Shown piece after piece: positions 1-8,153 of a DNA stretch of 64,000 nt. Source of the stretch: Sporosarcina luteola (GTDB lineage: Bacteria; Bacillota; Bacilli; Bacillales_A; Planococcaceae). Both the position numbers and the translations under genes were made by a program. The notes below the pieces were generated by a model that saw only the letters and a list, made by a program, of their open reading frames with translations, was not told the origin of the DNA and did no database searches. The DNA is taken from contig NZ_JAMBOI010000004.1 in assembly GCF_023715535.1 (NCBI RefSeq), positions 310,001 through 374,000 of the forward strand. The letters run 5' to 3'. Each line of letters starts with the position of its first letter. Position 1 is the first letter of the stretch.

Positions 1-195
1 GTGATAGTTGCTGTTTACTTGAACGTTGTCATCATACGAGCTGAAATATCGTACAAGAAAAAACGTGGCAATCAACGAATCGAGGAACAACCGAACAAAA
101 GCTACTTTGAAAAACGTAAGGAGGAAAGGGAGAGGATACAGCGAGGGGAAGTTAGAATAGTGCTTGGTGCATCCACGGATAATGAAGATAATTGA
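1..195 (+). CDS. C-terminal part of an unrecognised protein, 5' end possibly outside the window
   Basis: The reading frame is open from base 1 (a GTG) to a TGA at 193-195 and gives 64 residues. It has a hydrophobic start (VAVYLNVVIIRAEI) followed by a strongly charged Lys/Arg/Glu tail. No ribosome binding site can be checked because the window begins here, so this may be the end of a longer membrane-anchored or conjugation protein. I do not recognise the family. Confidence 0.4.
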   Translation: MIVAVYLNVVIIRAEISYKKKRGNQRIEEQPNKSYFEKRKEERERIQRGEVRIVLGASTDNEDN

Positions 196-370
196 TCAAA
201 ATATATTAAATTGCAGTATAAGTATTCGGAAGGGGTGTTGGAATATTTTGAAACAAGGGCTATAATTCTACTTATAGAACTAACTGGACAGTTTAGCGAA
301 AGAAGTAGGTGATTGATTAGGTATTTAAGGTTATGCACAAGAAAAGTGTTTTGATAGGGGAGATATACAA
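196..370. other. intergenic, contains a degenerate copy of a dispersed terminator-flank repeat
   Basis: No gene is visible. Around 279-312 the text aactaactggacagtttag resembles the flank of the dispersed intergenic repeat found near 1065, 9065 and 9685. The ribosome binding site of the next gene (aggggaga) ends this gap. Confidence 0.35.
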
Positions 371-994
371 ATGAGAAAGAGAAAAGTGGGAATTTTACTA
401 TATGATTTTGTAGATTTATTAGATTTTGCTGGTCCAGCTGAAGTGTTATCATTAACCGCTAATAATAAAGCCGAGCAAGCATTTACCCTTTACAAAAAGC
501 ATTTGTTACCTACAAGACCGTTTGAAGTAATAACTATTACAGATACAGGAAACGAAATAAAAACTCATTCAGGGATAAAAGTACAACCTGATTTTAGCAT
601 TGATAATAGTCCAGAATTAGATATTCTAATAATTCCAGGCGGACCATTAAGGGCGGTACAATCTGTGGTTAAAAACCAAAAGGTAATAGATTGGATTATT
701 AAACATAATAGCATTGAATATATATGCTCGGTCTGTACTGGAGCATATATTTTGGGCGAAACTGGTTTGTTAGATGGAAAGAAGGCAACGACTCATCATT
801 TAGCAATGAAGGTATTACAAGAAAAATACCCTGATATTCGAGTAGCATCAAACAGCAAAGTTGTACACGATAGTAACCTCATAACTTCTGGTGGAGTTTC
901 TTCAGGAATTAACATGGCACTTTATCTCGTTGAACAAATTATGGGAAAAACTACTTCCGAAAGAACAGCTAAAACTATTGAATTTGTACAATAA
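371..994 (+). CDS. DJ-1/PfpI family protein (class I glutamine amidotransferase-like)
   Basis: This is a 207-residue cytoplasmic protein with the complete DJ-1/PfpI fold signature. Glu24 sits in DFAGPAEV, the oxyanion segment is IIPGGP (88-92), and the nucleophile-elbow cysteine is Cys122 in SVCTGAYILG, followed by HH at about 142-143. The family includes isonitrile hydratases, glyoxalase III-like enzymes and the N-terminal domains of GlxA-type AraC regulators. This protein has no C-terminal helix-turn-helix, so it resembles a stand-alone isonitrile hydratase-like member. The ATG is preceded by aggggaga with good spacing. It is monocistronic and followed by a repeat-type terminator. The substrate cannot be inferred, and nothing ties it to the mercury genes downstream. 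Confidence 0.85.
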   Translation: MRKRKVGILLYDFVDLLDFAGPAEVLSLTANNKAEQAFTLYKKHLLPTRPFEVITITDTGNEIKTHSGIKVQPDFSIDNSPELDILIIPGGPLRAVQSVVKNQKVIDWIIKHNSIEYICSVCTGAYILGETGLLDGKKATTHHLAMKVLQEKYPDIRVASNSKVVHDSNLITSGGVSSGINMALYLVEQIMGKTTSERTAKTIEFVQ

Positions 995-1002
995 ATAATT
1001 TT

Positions 1003-1067
1003 ACTAACGGGTGTTTTACTTGAAGATCATCGAGCCGCTTTAACGGTTCTTTTTTCTTGTTCTACTT
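1003..1067 (+). repeat. dispersed intergenic repeat acting as an intrinsic terminator (copy 1)
   Basis: The stretch begins actaacgggtgttttacttg and contains the hairpin GAGCCG-ctttaa-CGGTTC followed by TTTTTTCTTGTT. The flanks and the T-run motif recur near 9627, 10264 and in altered form near 27788. It would terminate the DJ-1 gene. Confidence 0.6.
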
Positions 1068-1105
1068 AAGGAGGTTAGTTGAAGAAGATAAATTTATTAT
1101 TATAC

Positions 1106-1137
1106 TTGACCGCGTACCTTAGTACGCGGTTTATAAT
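1106..1137 (+). promoter_or_regulatory. mer promoter with MerR operator in an overlong spacer
   Basis: The -35 TTGACC (1106-1111) and -10 TATAAT (1132-1137) are separated by 20 bp instead of 17. Between them is a perfect palindrome, CCGCGTAC-CTTA-GTACGCGG (1110-1129). Overlong spacers filled by a dyad are the signature of MerR-activated promoters, where metal-bound MerR untwists the DNA. It lies 20 bp before the merR start, so merR and merA are probably expressed from it together. Confidence 0.85.
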
Positions 1138-1156
1138 GTTTATAGGGGTGAGTTAT

Positions 1157-1555
1157 ATGAGTTACAGAATTAGTGTATTTGCAGAAAAATGCGATGTAAA
1201 TAAAGAGACGATTAGATATTACGAACAAAGAGCATTATTAAAAGAGCCTTCACGAACGAATGAAGGTTATAGGATATATTCAGATGATGATGTTAAGCGT
1301 GTAAAATTTATCAAAAGAACACAAGACCTTGGCTTTTCATTGAATGAAATCTATAAATTGCTTGGAGTTGTTGATAATGATGAAGTTCGTTGCAAAAATA
1401 TATTTGAATTTGTATCAAAAAAGGAAATAGAAATTCAGGAACAAATTGCAGATTTAAAGCGTATTGAGTCAATGTTAAGGGACTTAAAAAGTCGATGTCC
1501 AGATCAAAAAGCATTACATCAATGTCCAATTATCGAAACGATAATCTTTGATTGA
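1157..1555 (+). CDS. merR: mercury-responsive transcriptional regulator MerR
   Basis: This is a 132-residue MerR-family regulator. The N-terminal winged helix has the family signature NKETIRYYEQRALLKEPSR and the EGYRIYSDDDV wing. The long dimerisation helix follows. The three mercury ligands Cys79, Cys114 and Cys123 are all present, at the spacing known from the Gram-positive (RC607-type) MerR of the same length. A longer frame reaches back to 1079, but the ATG at 1157 follows a GGGGTGA site and matches the family start. The gene lies directly behind its operator and 40 bp before merA, so it forms one mer operon. Unusually, no merP, merT or merB is seen in the window. Confidence 0.93.
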   Translation: MSYRISVFAEKCDVNKETIRYYEQRALLKEPSRTNEGYRIYSDDDVKRVKFIKRTQDLGFSLNEIYKLLGVVDNDEVRCKNIFEFVSKKEIEIQEQIADLKRIESMLRDLKSRCPDQKALHQCPIIETIIFD

Positions 1556-1595
1556 ATATCACCCTTGATTTTATAAATATAAGGAGGAATAAATA

Positions 1596-3242
1596 GTGAA
1601 AAAATATCGGGTTAAAATCATTGGAATGACTTGCACGGGCTGTGAAGAGCATGTTGCTGTTGCTCTTGAAAACATAGGTGCAAAAGAGATTGAAGTGGAT
1701 TTTCGTCGCGAGGAAGCTGTATTTGAACTTCCGAATGATGTGGAGGTGGAAATAGCGAAAAAGGCAATTTCTGATACCGAATACCAGCCTGGAGAGACAG
1801 AAGAAGTACAACAGCAAGAAACGGTGCAACTTGGAGATAAAGGTGATTATGATTATGACTACATTATCATTGGTTCTGGTGGAGCATCCTTTTCATCTGC
1901 CATTGAAGCCGCGAAATACGGAGCGAACGTGGCAATCATAGAACGTGGCACAGTGGGTGGAACATGCGTGAATATCGGATGTGTTCCTTCAAAGACGCTG
2001 TTAAGAGCTGGAGAAATTAATCATATAGCAAAAAACAATCCGTTTGTGGGATTGCACACGTCAGCAGGCAATGTCGATTTGACTCCATTAATTAAGCAGA
2101 AAAACGATTTGGTGACGGATCTTCGAAATTCGAAATATGTTGATTTAATTGATGACTATGGCTTTAAATTAATAAAAGGTGAAGCGAAATTTGTGGATGA
2201 AAAAACTGTCGAAGTGAATGGCATACAGTTATCAGCCAAACGATTTTTAATAGCGACAGGTGCTTCACCAGCTGTACCAAAGATTCCTGGAATAGAAGAG
2301 GTAGATTATTTAACAAGTACATCATTACTTGAATTAAAACAGGTTCCAAAACGTCTTACAGTCATTGGTTCAGGTTATATCGGTATGGAATTGGGACAAC
2401 TATTCCATCATTTGGGTTCAGAAGTAACGTTGATGCAAAGAAGTCCACGACTGTTAAAGGAATACGATCCTGAAGTTTCAGAAGCAATCACGCAAGCATT
2501 AACAGAACAAGGGATTAATTTAGTAACAGGGGCAACTTTTGATCGTGTTGAACAAGATGGCGAGATAAAAAAGGTTTATGTAACGGTAAATGGCAGGACA
2601 AAAGTCGTTGAATCAGACCAGTTACTTGTTGCGACGGGAAGAAAACCAAATACGACGACTTTGAATTTAGAGGTAGCTGGTGTTGAAGTAGGCTCGCGTG
2701 GTGAAATTATGATCGATGAGTATTCACAAACAACGAATTCAAGCATCTATGCAGCAGGAGATGTGACACTTGGTCCTCAATTTGTATATGTGGCAGCTTA
2801 TCAAGGTGGAATTGCAGCAGGAAATGCCATCGGAGGACTGAATAAAAAGCTGAATTTAGAAGTGGTTCCAGGGGTTACGTTTACAGCTCCAGCGATTGCA
2901 ACCGTTGGTTTAACGGAGCAACAAGCAAAAGAGAAAGGCTATGAAGTGAAAACATCCGTCTTGCCTTTAGATGCTGTTCCGAGAGCTTTGGTTAATCGAG
3001 AAACAACAGGTGTTTTTAAATTAGTGGCAGACGCAAAAACAATGAAGATAATAGGGGCTCATGTGGTAGCAGAAAATGCAGGAGAAGTAATTTATGCAGC
3101 GACACTGGCTGTCAAATTCGGTTTAACCGTGGAGGACCTCCGAGAAACCATGGCCCCATATTTAACTATGGCAGAAGGATTAAAATTAGCTGCCCTTACG
3201 TTTGATAAAGATGTATCAAAACTATCTTGTTGTGCAGGTTAA
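1596..3242 (+). CDS. merA: mercuric reductase MerA with one N-terminal heavy-metal domain
   Basis: This 548-residue flavoprotein reduces Hg(II) to volatile Hg(0) with NADPH in the cytoplasm. Residues 1-67 form a heavy-metal-associated domain with GMTCTGC (Cys13, Cys16). The FAD-binding motif IIIGSGGAS follows at about 90, then the redox disulfide [11 protein letters not shown] (Cys124, Cys129), an NAD(P)-binding [10 protein letters not shown], and the dimerisation domain. It ends in LSCCAG, with the vicinal Cys545-Cys546 pair that is diagnostic for mercuric reductase against other disulfide oxidoreductases. The start is GTG at 1596 behind AAGGAGG. Some Bacillus MerA proteins carry two N-terminal metal domains; this one has a single copy. 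It is in the merR operon. Confidence 0.95.
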   Translation: MKKYRVKIIGMTCTGCEEHVAVALENIGAKEIEVDFRREEAVFELPNDVEVEIAKKAISDTEYQPGETEEVQQQETVQLGDKGDYDYDYIIIGSGGASFSSAIEAAKYGANVAIIERGTVGGTCVNIGCVPSKTLLRAGEINHIAKNNPFVGLHTSAGNVDLTPLIKQKNDLVTDLRNSKYVDLIDDYGFKLIKGEAKFVDEKTVEVNGIQLSAKRFLIATGASPAVPKIPGIEEVDYLTSTSLLELKQVPKRLTVIGSGYIGMELGQLFHHLGSEVTLMQRSPRLLKEYDPEVSEAITQALTEQGINLVTGATFDRVEQDGEIKKVYVTVNGRTKVVESDQLLVATGRKPNTTTLNLEVAGVEVGSRGEIMIDEYSQTTNSSIYAAGDVTLGPQFVYVAAYQGGIAAGNAIGGLNKKLNLEVVPGVTFTAPAIATVGLTEQQAKEKGYEVKTSVLPLDAVPRALVNRETTGVFKLVADAKTMKIIGAHVVAENAGEVIYAATLAVKFGLTVEDLRETMAPYLTMAEGLKLAALTFDKDVSKLSCCAG

Positions 3243-3291
3243 ACCTTCATTTATGTGGTGTTATATGAATCAAATGTCTTAGGAGGATTTT

Positions 3292-3762
3292 ATGGATTAT
3301 TGTGAAAAGATGAGAGAGATGATTGGGAATTCCCCATTAATCATCGTACGACCAAGTGTAGCGATAATCAATCAATCTGGAGATATTTTATTGTATCGAT
3401 ACATAGGTGGAACATGGGGTATTCCTGGTGGAATTTTGCAGTTAAATGAGTCCATTGAGGAGTGTATTAAACGAACTGTACAAGTAGATGTTGGTATCAC
3501 GTTAAATACATTGCAGTTATTTGGTGTCTATTCTGGCAAAGAATTAATTAATCGTGTCGAGGAAAGCGGCGATCAGTATCAGACTGTTGCAATTGGTTAT
3601 TTATGCGCAGACTTTGAAGGAGAACTAACTCCTGATGAGAATCAAGCAATTGAAGCTCAATTTTTTAACTTAGACCAATTACCTTCAGAAACCGATCCTT
3701 TTATTAAGAACAAATTACTTCAGCTAAAAGGGCAACTTGAAATAAAGAATACTTCTTGTTGA
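3292..3762 (+). CDS. Nudix hydrolase-like protein with a degenerate catalytic box
   Basis: This 156-residue protein has the Nudix fold signature: GTWGIPGGILQLNESIEECI at about 43-62 and a later Asp/Glu-rich segment. The Nudix box G-x5-E-x7-RE-x2-EE-x-G is only partly kept: the first Gly and Glu and the Arg are present, but the RE pair reads RT and the EE pair reads VD. Since those glutamates bind the catalytic metal, nucleotide diphosphate hydrolysis may be weak or lost. It starts at ATG 3292 behind TTAGGAGG, 49 bp after merA, and may be read through from mer. Its role is unknown. Confidence 0.75.
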   Translation: MDYCEKMREMIGNSPLIIVRPSVAIINQSGDILLYRYIGGTWGIPGGILQLNESIEECIKRTVQVDVGITLNTLQLFGVYSGKELINRVEESGDQYQTVAIGYLCADFEGELTPDENQAIEAQFFNLDQLPSETDPFIKNKLLQLKGQLEIKNTSC

Positions 3763-3837
3763 ATAGTTAAACAAGGCTAAGGTTTTAAAACAACCCTTTA
3801 GATGATAAAAAAATACATGTTGCAAACCTATACAAAA

Positions 3838-3880
3838 CACATTTCATTTAACCATTAAATGAAATGTGTTATTTTTTATT
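3838..3880 (+). terminator. hairpin ahead of the truncated gene copy
   Basis: The inverted repeat ACACATTTCATTTAA-ccat-TTAAATGAAATGTGT is followed by TATTTTTTATT. It closes the mer/Nudix operon and corresponds to the homologous hairpin at 5036-5081 ahead of the full-length gene. Confidence 0.7.
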
Positions 3881-3909
3881 GCCTATTTATAGAAGGAGGA
3901 AATCACAAA

Positions 3910-4056
3910 GTGCTTTTCAAAACTAAAGTCTGTAGAAATAAGTTGCACATTTACCCGGAAGTCGAAGCCCGTGTAGCAAAACAAAGCCCAGCTGAATTAA
4001 AAGAGCTGGGTTTTCTTGTACTTCAAACTTCTCTCCAGCTAATGTGTGTTAAATAA
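3910..4056 (+). pseudogene. truncated duplicate of the coupling-operon first gene
   Basis: This GTG-started frame of 48 residues (ribosome binding site gaaggagg) matches the first ~41 residues of the protein at 5106-5519 almost residue for residue, for example KLHIYPEVEA and VAKQSPAEL. It then diverges and stops at 4056. The similarity extends upstream through the terminator hairpin. DNA identity is clearly below 100 percent, so this is an old homologous copy, not an assembly artefact. The remaining two thirds of the gene is replaced by the YdhK cargo, which suggests recombination at this gene. Confidence 0.75.
3983..4015 (+). terminator. intragenic intrinsic-terminator hairpin (duplicate copy)
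   Basis: AAAGCCCAGCT (3983-3993) and AGCTGGGTTTT (4004-4014) form an 11-bp stem with a 10-nt loop and a T-run, inside the truncated coding frame. The stem is identical to that at 5179-5212, while the loop differs. Confidence 0.6.
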
Positions 4057-4184
4057 TAAAGAATAAATCCGTTGGATTTTGACAAATTTCAAACATTTTC
4101 TTGTATTAGATTCACAATCTAGAGTAGAGGGTATAATAAATGCAGGCAGTTGACATAAAATTTACTAAATGGAGGTTGCATAAC

Positions 4185-4829
4185 ATGTTTAAAAAGAAAT
4201 TACTGATAGGAATTGTAGCTTTATTGCTGACGGTTATATTGGCAGCTTGTGGCGGTGGCAATGGAGAAAATACGTCTGATAGTAACGCTGGATCAGAAAA
4301 TGACACAACCGAAAACGCAGAAAATGAAGTAACACAGTCTGAAGAGAAATCAGATACCTCTGAAGAAATGGAAGGAATGGATCATTCTGGTATGAACCAT
4401 TCAAGTTCAGGTGAAGTTCCAGAGGATTTAGCAGATGCTGAAAATCCAACATATCCAGTTGGAAGCGAAGCAGTAATGCATGCGAACCATATGGGAGGCA
4501 TGGATGGAGCTGTTGCAACTATTGATGGTGCTTATGATACAACTGTATATGCTGTAACCTATACGCCTACTACTGGTGGAGAAAAAGTTGAAAATCACAA
4601 GTGGGTTATTCATGAAGAAATTGAAAATGCCGAGGAACAGCCATATGAGCAAGGGGATGAAGTTGTCCTTGAAGCAGATCATATGGAGGGCATGGAAGGA
4701 GCTACAGCTACCATTGATTCGGCAGAAGATACAACTGTCTATATGGTAAGCTATACAGATACAAAAACTGGGGAAGAAGTCGAATATCATAAATGGGTGA
4801 CTGAAGATGAACTATCATCAGTTGAATAG
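4185..4829 (+). CDS. ydhK: YdhK/DUF1541-family lipoprotein (copy 1)
   Basis: This 214-residue exported lipoprotein has the signal peptide MFKKKLLIGIVALLLTVILAAC with lipobox LAAC. An acidic Asn/Glu/Ser-rich linker with a Met/His motif (MEGMDHSGMNH) follows. Two tandem DUF1541 repeats come next (about 95-150 and 160-212), each with a G-x-E-A/V...HM-x-GM-x-GA start and an NHKWV or YHKWV end. His/Met-rich YdhK proteins are commonly found beside copper genes, and a paralogue lies at 60809 in the copper island here. A role in binding or tolerating copper at the cell surface is an inference. The chosen ATG has GGAGG; an upstream in-frame ATG at 4140 does not. Confidence 0.88.
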   Translation: MFKKKLLIGIVALLLTVILAACGGGNGENTSDSNAGSENDTTENAENEVTQSEEKSDTSEEMEGMDHSGMNHSSSGEVPEDLADAENPTYPVGSEAVMHANHMGGMDGAVATIDGAYDTTVYAVTYTPTTGGEKVENHKWVIHEEIENAEEQPYEQGDEVVLEADHMEGMEGATATIDSAEDTTVYMVSYTDTKTGEEVEYHKWVTEDELSSVE

Positions 4830-4844
4830 AATATTGCTAAAATC

Positions 4845-4876
4845 AAATCCCTCACTTTATAGTGAGGGATATTTTA
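4845..4876 (+). terminator. terminator after ydhK copy 1
   Basis: AAATCCCTCACT-ttat-AGTGAGGGAT followed by ATTTTAAA. Confidence 0.7.
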
Positions 4877-5035
4877 AACAAAACTTCCCCATTGTGCTTT
4901 AATCCATATAGAAATAAAAGTACACTTTGGGCATTTCAAAATGGATAGAAAGCAAATCAGTATTAAACTAAAGCTTGAAGTATAGGTTTCAAACAACGTT
5001 GTTGCTATTCTGAAGACCAAATAAAACAAAAATAA

Positions 5036-5081
5036 CACGTTCCATTCAGCCATTGAATGAAACGTGTTATTTTTATTGTTT
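5036..5081 (+). terminator. leader terminator ahead of the coupling-protein operon
   Basis: AACACGTTCCATTCA-gccat-TGAATGAAACGTGTT followed by ATTTTTATT. It ends about 25 bp before the next gene start, so transcripts entering from upstream must pass it. The same arrangement is kept in the duplicated copy at 3838-3880. Confidence 0.65.
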
Positions 5082-5105
5082 TTTACCGAAGGAGGAAATC
5101 ACAAA

Positions 5106-5519
5106 GTGCTTTTCAAAACTAAAGTCTGTAGTAAAAAGCTGCACATCTACCCTGAAGTCGAAGCTCATGTAGCAAAACAAAGCCCAGCTGAATTAAACGA
5201 GCTGGGTTTTTTAGTCCTTGAAACGTCCAACCTGCTGTTAAAAACGTTGAAAACGAAAAACTACAGCAAGAAGATAGGGTTTTGGATTCAACGTATTTCT
5301 TACAACGTTCACAGACTACCTGAATTGTTGTGGGAGGAGAGTGACCAATCAAATCATTTGAAGATTAAACAACAGAGTAAAGAGGATCTAGAATTACTAA
5401 GACACAGGATTTCAAGAACACTCCACACCCTTTTCAGTTTTAAAGAGTCAAAACGCATGCCTTTCAAAATGGATTCGATTTATGAATACTTCGGCAAGTG
5501 GGATTGGAAAAAGAAATGA
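5106..5519 (+). CDS. unrecognised first gene of the coupling-protein operon
   Basis: This is a 137-residue soluble protein, rich in Lys/Leu and predicted helical, with no signal peptide or membrane segment. It starts with GTG behind GAAGGAGG (an upstream in-frame ATG has no site) and lies 21 bp before the VirD4-like ATPase. In operons of this kind a small protein often partners the coupling protein, so an accessory role in conjugation is plausible but inferred. Codons about 25-36 contain a full intrinsic-terminator hairpin. A truncated homologous copy is at 3910. Confidence 0.7.
   Translation: MLFKTKVCSKKLHIYPEVEAHVAKQSPAELNELGFLVLETSNLLLKTLKTKNYSKKIGFWIQRISYNVHRLPELLWEESDQSNHLKIKQQSKEDLELLRHRISRTLHTLFSFKESKRMPFKMDSIYEYFGKWDWKKK
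5179..5212 (+). terminator. intrinsic terminator inside the coding sequence
   Basis: AAAGCCCAGCT (5179-5189) pairs with AGCTGGGTTTT across a 10-nt loop and is followed by TT. This makes a canonical terminator within codons about 25-36 of the gene at 5106. Conservation of the stem in the diverged copy at 3983 argues that it is functional. Confidence 0.6.
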
Positions 5520-5540
5520 CATTGAGAGGAGGTGAGTCAA

Positions 5541-7211
5541 ATGGGAATGCCCATCGTGTGGCAAGGAAGTGATTGCTTCACACATATGCTTGCAGTTGGT
5601 CCAACCCGTTGTGGCAAGACAGCGACAATATTGAAACCGATGATTTATCAATTGCTACTTCAAAAGAAGAGAGGCATCCCTTTGGGGATATCTGTTGTTG
5701 AACCAAAAGGTGATGTGGCGGAAATGGTAAATGAAATGTGTTTAGAAATGGATATCCCTTGTATCCATGTGGACCCGAACAAAACTGATTCTGCCAGTTT
5801 CAATCCGATGGAAGGAGAAATGGATACTGTTGCCGAGGCGACAGTCGTTGTATTGAAGGGGTTATTCGGCAAGCAGGATGCATTCTTTGCAACTGTTCAG
5901 GAATTGTCTGCACGGAACGTCACCAAACTGCTGAAAGAACTGCATGGGGACGATATGGATATTATCGATGTGATGAATACCTTGCGTGACCAGCACGTCC
6001 TACAGCAAAAAGTGGCGGAACTGAAGCACAGGGACGGAATGACCGATCTCGTGCATTTCTTCGAATCAGAATTGCTTGGCAGCATGCGGGAGAAGTACCA
6101 CCAGTTCGTCATAGGATTACGTGCGCAACTTGAAAACATCGTCAGTAACGAAGCCTTGCGAACCATCATGACAGGAAGGAGTGATGTGAACATTGATGAA
6201 CATTTGGAAACAGGCGGTGTGCTTGCGGTCAATACTGCACTCGGCAAGCTTCGTAAAGCCGGCGATGCTTTCGGTCAATTCATGATTATGCACCTGCAAA
6301 ACGGTACGTTCAGGAGACCGGGAACGGAGGATACGCGCATCCCCCATTTTTTAATCGTGGATGAATACAGCCGGTACATTAATCCGGATGTTGAGATTTT
6401 CTTATCACTCGCTGCCGAATATCGGGTAGCGGGTATTTTTGCGACTCAATCCCTTGGCCAACTGGAAATCGAGTCGGGAAATCTTGGTCCGAAGGCAATG
6501 AAACAAGCGATTCTTACATCATGTAGAAACAAAATCTGTTTTGGAGGCATCTCTGCACAAGATGCAAAGGAATTCGCGGAGGAGTTCGGCAAGGACAAGG
6601 TCATTATGAGGCAGAGCACATACAAGAACCGTGTATTGCTGCCACGCCTGTTTCCAGATTCCTATCGTGATACGGAAGATGAGGAATATAGGTTCGACCC
6701 TACGGACTTGATGGACGGTATCCCAAGATTCAACTTTGTCCATAAGCTTCTGCAGGACGGGACCCCTCAGAAACCAGCACTAGCTAAAGGTCAATTTGTG
6801 CCTCGTAATTGGAAGGAGTTGAGGGAGTGGGAAGATCCGAAGTCGTTTAAGAAGGTGAACCTGAATAGTTTGCATAACCTTTTCCAGTGGCACAAGAAAA
6901 ATAACAAAGGACAAGCGTCTGAATCTAAACTTGCGAAACAAGTGGTGGCTGAGTCGGAAGTGGAACGAATTATCCAGCCGAAACTTGATACGCAACATTC
7001 TTTAAAGGTAACTCCTGATAATAAACTTTCCCGTACTCCTGTATCTGAGGAGATAAAACAGGATACCGGAATAGAGAACGTTGAATTAACAAAAGAAGTA
7101 TCGAACAAGAGCACTGTTCAATCATCTGCAGTCAAGACTGTAATTCCACCGAAAATAAATGAGAAAGAAGCGAGCAATGTCGTGAGGTCCAATGACGGAT
7201 TCTGGGATTAA
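5541..7211 (+). CDS. VirD4/TraG-like conjugative coupling ATPase
   Basis: This 556-residue ATPase probably recruits DNA to a type IV secretion channel. Walker A GPTRCGKT is at 20-27 and the VVEPKGD motif, typical of TraG/VirD4, is at about 51-57. Walker B FLIVDEYSRY is at 268-277, and a sensor-like ATQSLGQLE follows at about 300. The C-terminal ~110 residues are charged and of low complexity. No membrane helix is present, so unlike VirD4 it must be membrane-recruited by a partner, perhaps the preceding protein. ATG 5541 is chosen over GTG 5532 because AGAGGAGGT has the right spacing for it. The downstream S1-domain gene is 55 bp away. Confidence 0.9.
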   Translation: MGMPIVWQGSDCFTHMLAVGPTRCGKTATILKPMIYQLLLQKKRGIPLGISVVEPKGDVAEMVNEMCLEMDIPCIHVDPNKTDSASFNPMEGEMDTVAEATVVVLKGLFGKQDAFFATVQELSARNVTKLLKELHGDDMDIIDVMNTLRDQHVLQQKVAELKHRDGMTDLVHFFESELLGSMREKYHQFVIGLRAQLENIVSNEALRTIMTGRSDVNIDEHLETGGVLAVNTALGKLRKAGDAFGQFMIMHLQNGTFRRPGTEDTRIPHFLIVDEYSRYINPDVEIFLSLAAEYRVAGIFATQSLGQLEIESGNLGPKAMKQAILTSCRNKICFGGISAQDAKEFAEEFGKDKVIMRQSTYKNRVLLPRLFPDSYRDTEDEEYRFDPTDLMDGIPRFNFVHKLLQDGTPQKPALAKGQFVPRNWKELREWEDPKSFKKVNLNSLHNLFQWHKKNNKGQASESKLAKQVVAESEVERIIQPKLDTQHSLKVTPDNKLSRTPVSEEIKQDTGIENVELTKEVSNKSTVQSSAVKTVIPPKINEKEASNVVRSNDGFWD

Positions 7212-7266
7212 ATAAAACGTGTTTAATATCTAAACAAATTATACCTATGAAATGGAGAGAATTTAA

Positions 7267-8088
7267 ATGGCTGAAAACAACATGCAAGTTCTAATTGAGG
7301 GTTTTGACCCGTCAAAAGTGGAAGCGGTAAATAATTTTGATAAGGATTGGAAAGAGGTCTATGGAGCACACCAGAACAATTCCATCATTCAAGCCCCTAT
7401 CGTCGGTATTGAGAAACTACTTGATAAGCCGTGTGCCGTGGTGAGTGTAGGAAATATTCGTGGATACATTCCTATGGAATTTACAGGAGCATCCAATCTT
7501 CGTCACCTTCGTGCCATGACAGGTCAGTCCGTCGCGTTCAAGGTCCTTAATTACGATAGGGAAGCTGAGGTTTTCACAGGCTCCAGAACTGCAGCATTAG
7601 ACCACATGGCAGCAATCACATTAAGGAAAATAGAAGTAGGGAACGAAATCATTGCCGTGGTACGCAGTGTCAGCCCCTCACTTGTCCGTGCGGATATCGG
7701 AGGAATTGAAGTGAAGATTCCCCTCGAAGAGATCAGGTACGGGTGGATTGACGATTTAACAGAAGAGGTCAAGCAAGGTGACCACATGAAAGTGAAAGTG
7801 TTGGAAATTAACAAAGAAGAGAAGACCGTGACTGTCAGTGCAAAGGCATTACAGGATAATCCATGGCTCCGTTCCATTGGTCGATATACTTCGGGCAACG
7901 AATATGTCGGTACAGTCTCTGGTGTCCGCGAATACGGTGTGTTCATTAATCTGGAGGCGGGTGTTGATTCACTGGCCCGTCACTTAAAGTTCCAAAACGT
8001 TAAAAAGGGTGATCGTGTACTTGTCCGTGTATTGGAAACTGATGCACAGAAAGAACAGATCCGTGCTCGTATTACGCGGGTGCTATAA
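7267..8088 (+). CDS. S1 RNA-binding domain protein
   Basis: The 273-residue protein consists of S1-type OB folds: a divergent one at about 45-105 (CAVVSVGNIRGYIPMEF), a second at about 120-195 (GNEIIAVVRSV...KVLEINKEEKTVTVSAK), and a third at about 207-273 with the classical EYVGTVSGVREYGVFINLEAGVDSL split across the strands. Such ribosomal-S1-like proteins on mobile elements bind single-stranded nucleic acid. The target here is unknown. It follows the coupling ATPase in the same direction and is probably in that operon. A GGGGTACGTC/GACGTGCCCC hairpin follows. Confidence 0.85.
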   Translation: MAENNMQVLIEGFDPSKVEAVNNFDKDWKEVYGAHQNNSIIQAPIVGIEKLLDKPCAVVSVGNIRGYIPMEFTGASNLRHLRAMTGQSVAFKVLNYDREAEVFTGSRTAALDHMAAITLRKIEVGNEIIAVVRSVSPSLVRADIGGIEVKIPLEEIRYGWIDDLTEEVKQGDHMKVKVLEINKEEKTVTVSAKALQDNPWLRSIGRYTSGNEYVGTVSGVREYGVFINLEAGVDSLARHLKFQNVKKGDRVLVRVLETDAQKEQIRARITRVL

Positions 8089-8096
8089 ATAGCAAC

Positions 8097-8121
8097 GGGG
8101 TACGTCAAATCGACGTGCCCC
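8097..8121 (+). other. perfect hairpin without T-run
   Basis: GGGGTACGTC-aaatc-GACGTGCCCC is a 10-bp stem between the S1 gene and the next gene. It has no terminal uridine run, so it could stabilise the mRNA end or modulate readthrough. Confidence 0.45.
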
Positions 8122-8153
8122 TAATTCAATATAAATAAGAGGAGGAAATTCAC

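Noticed and set aside
5897..6347. Two overlapping minus-strand frames of 116 and 76 codons
   Set aside because: They are antisense to the coupling ATPase between its Walker motifs and are less plausible in composition.
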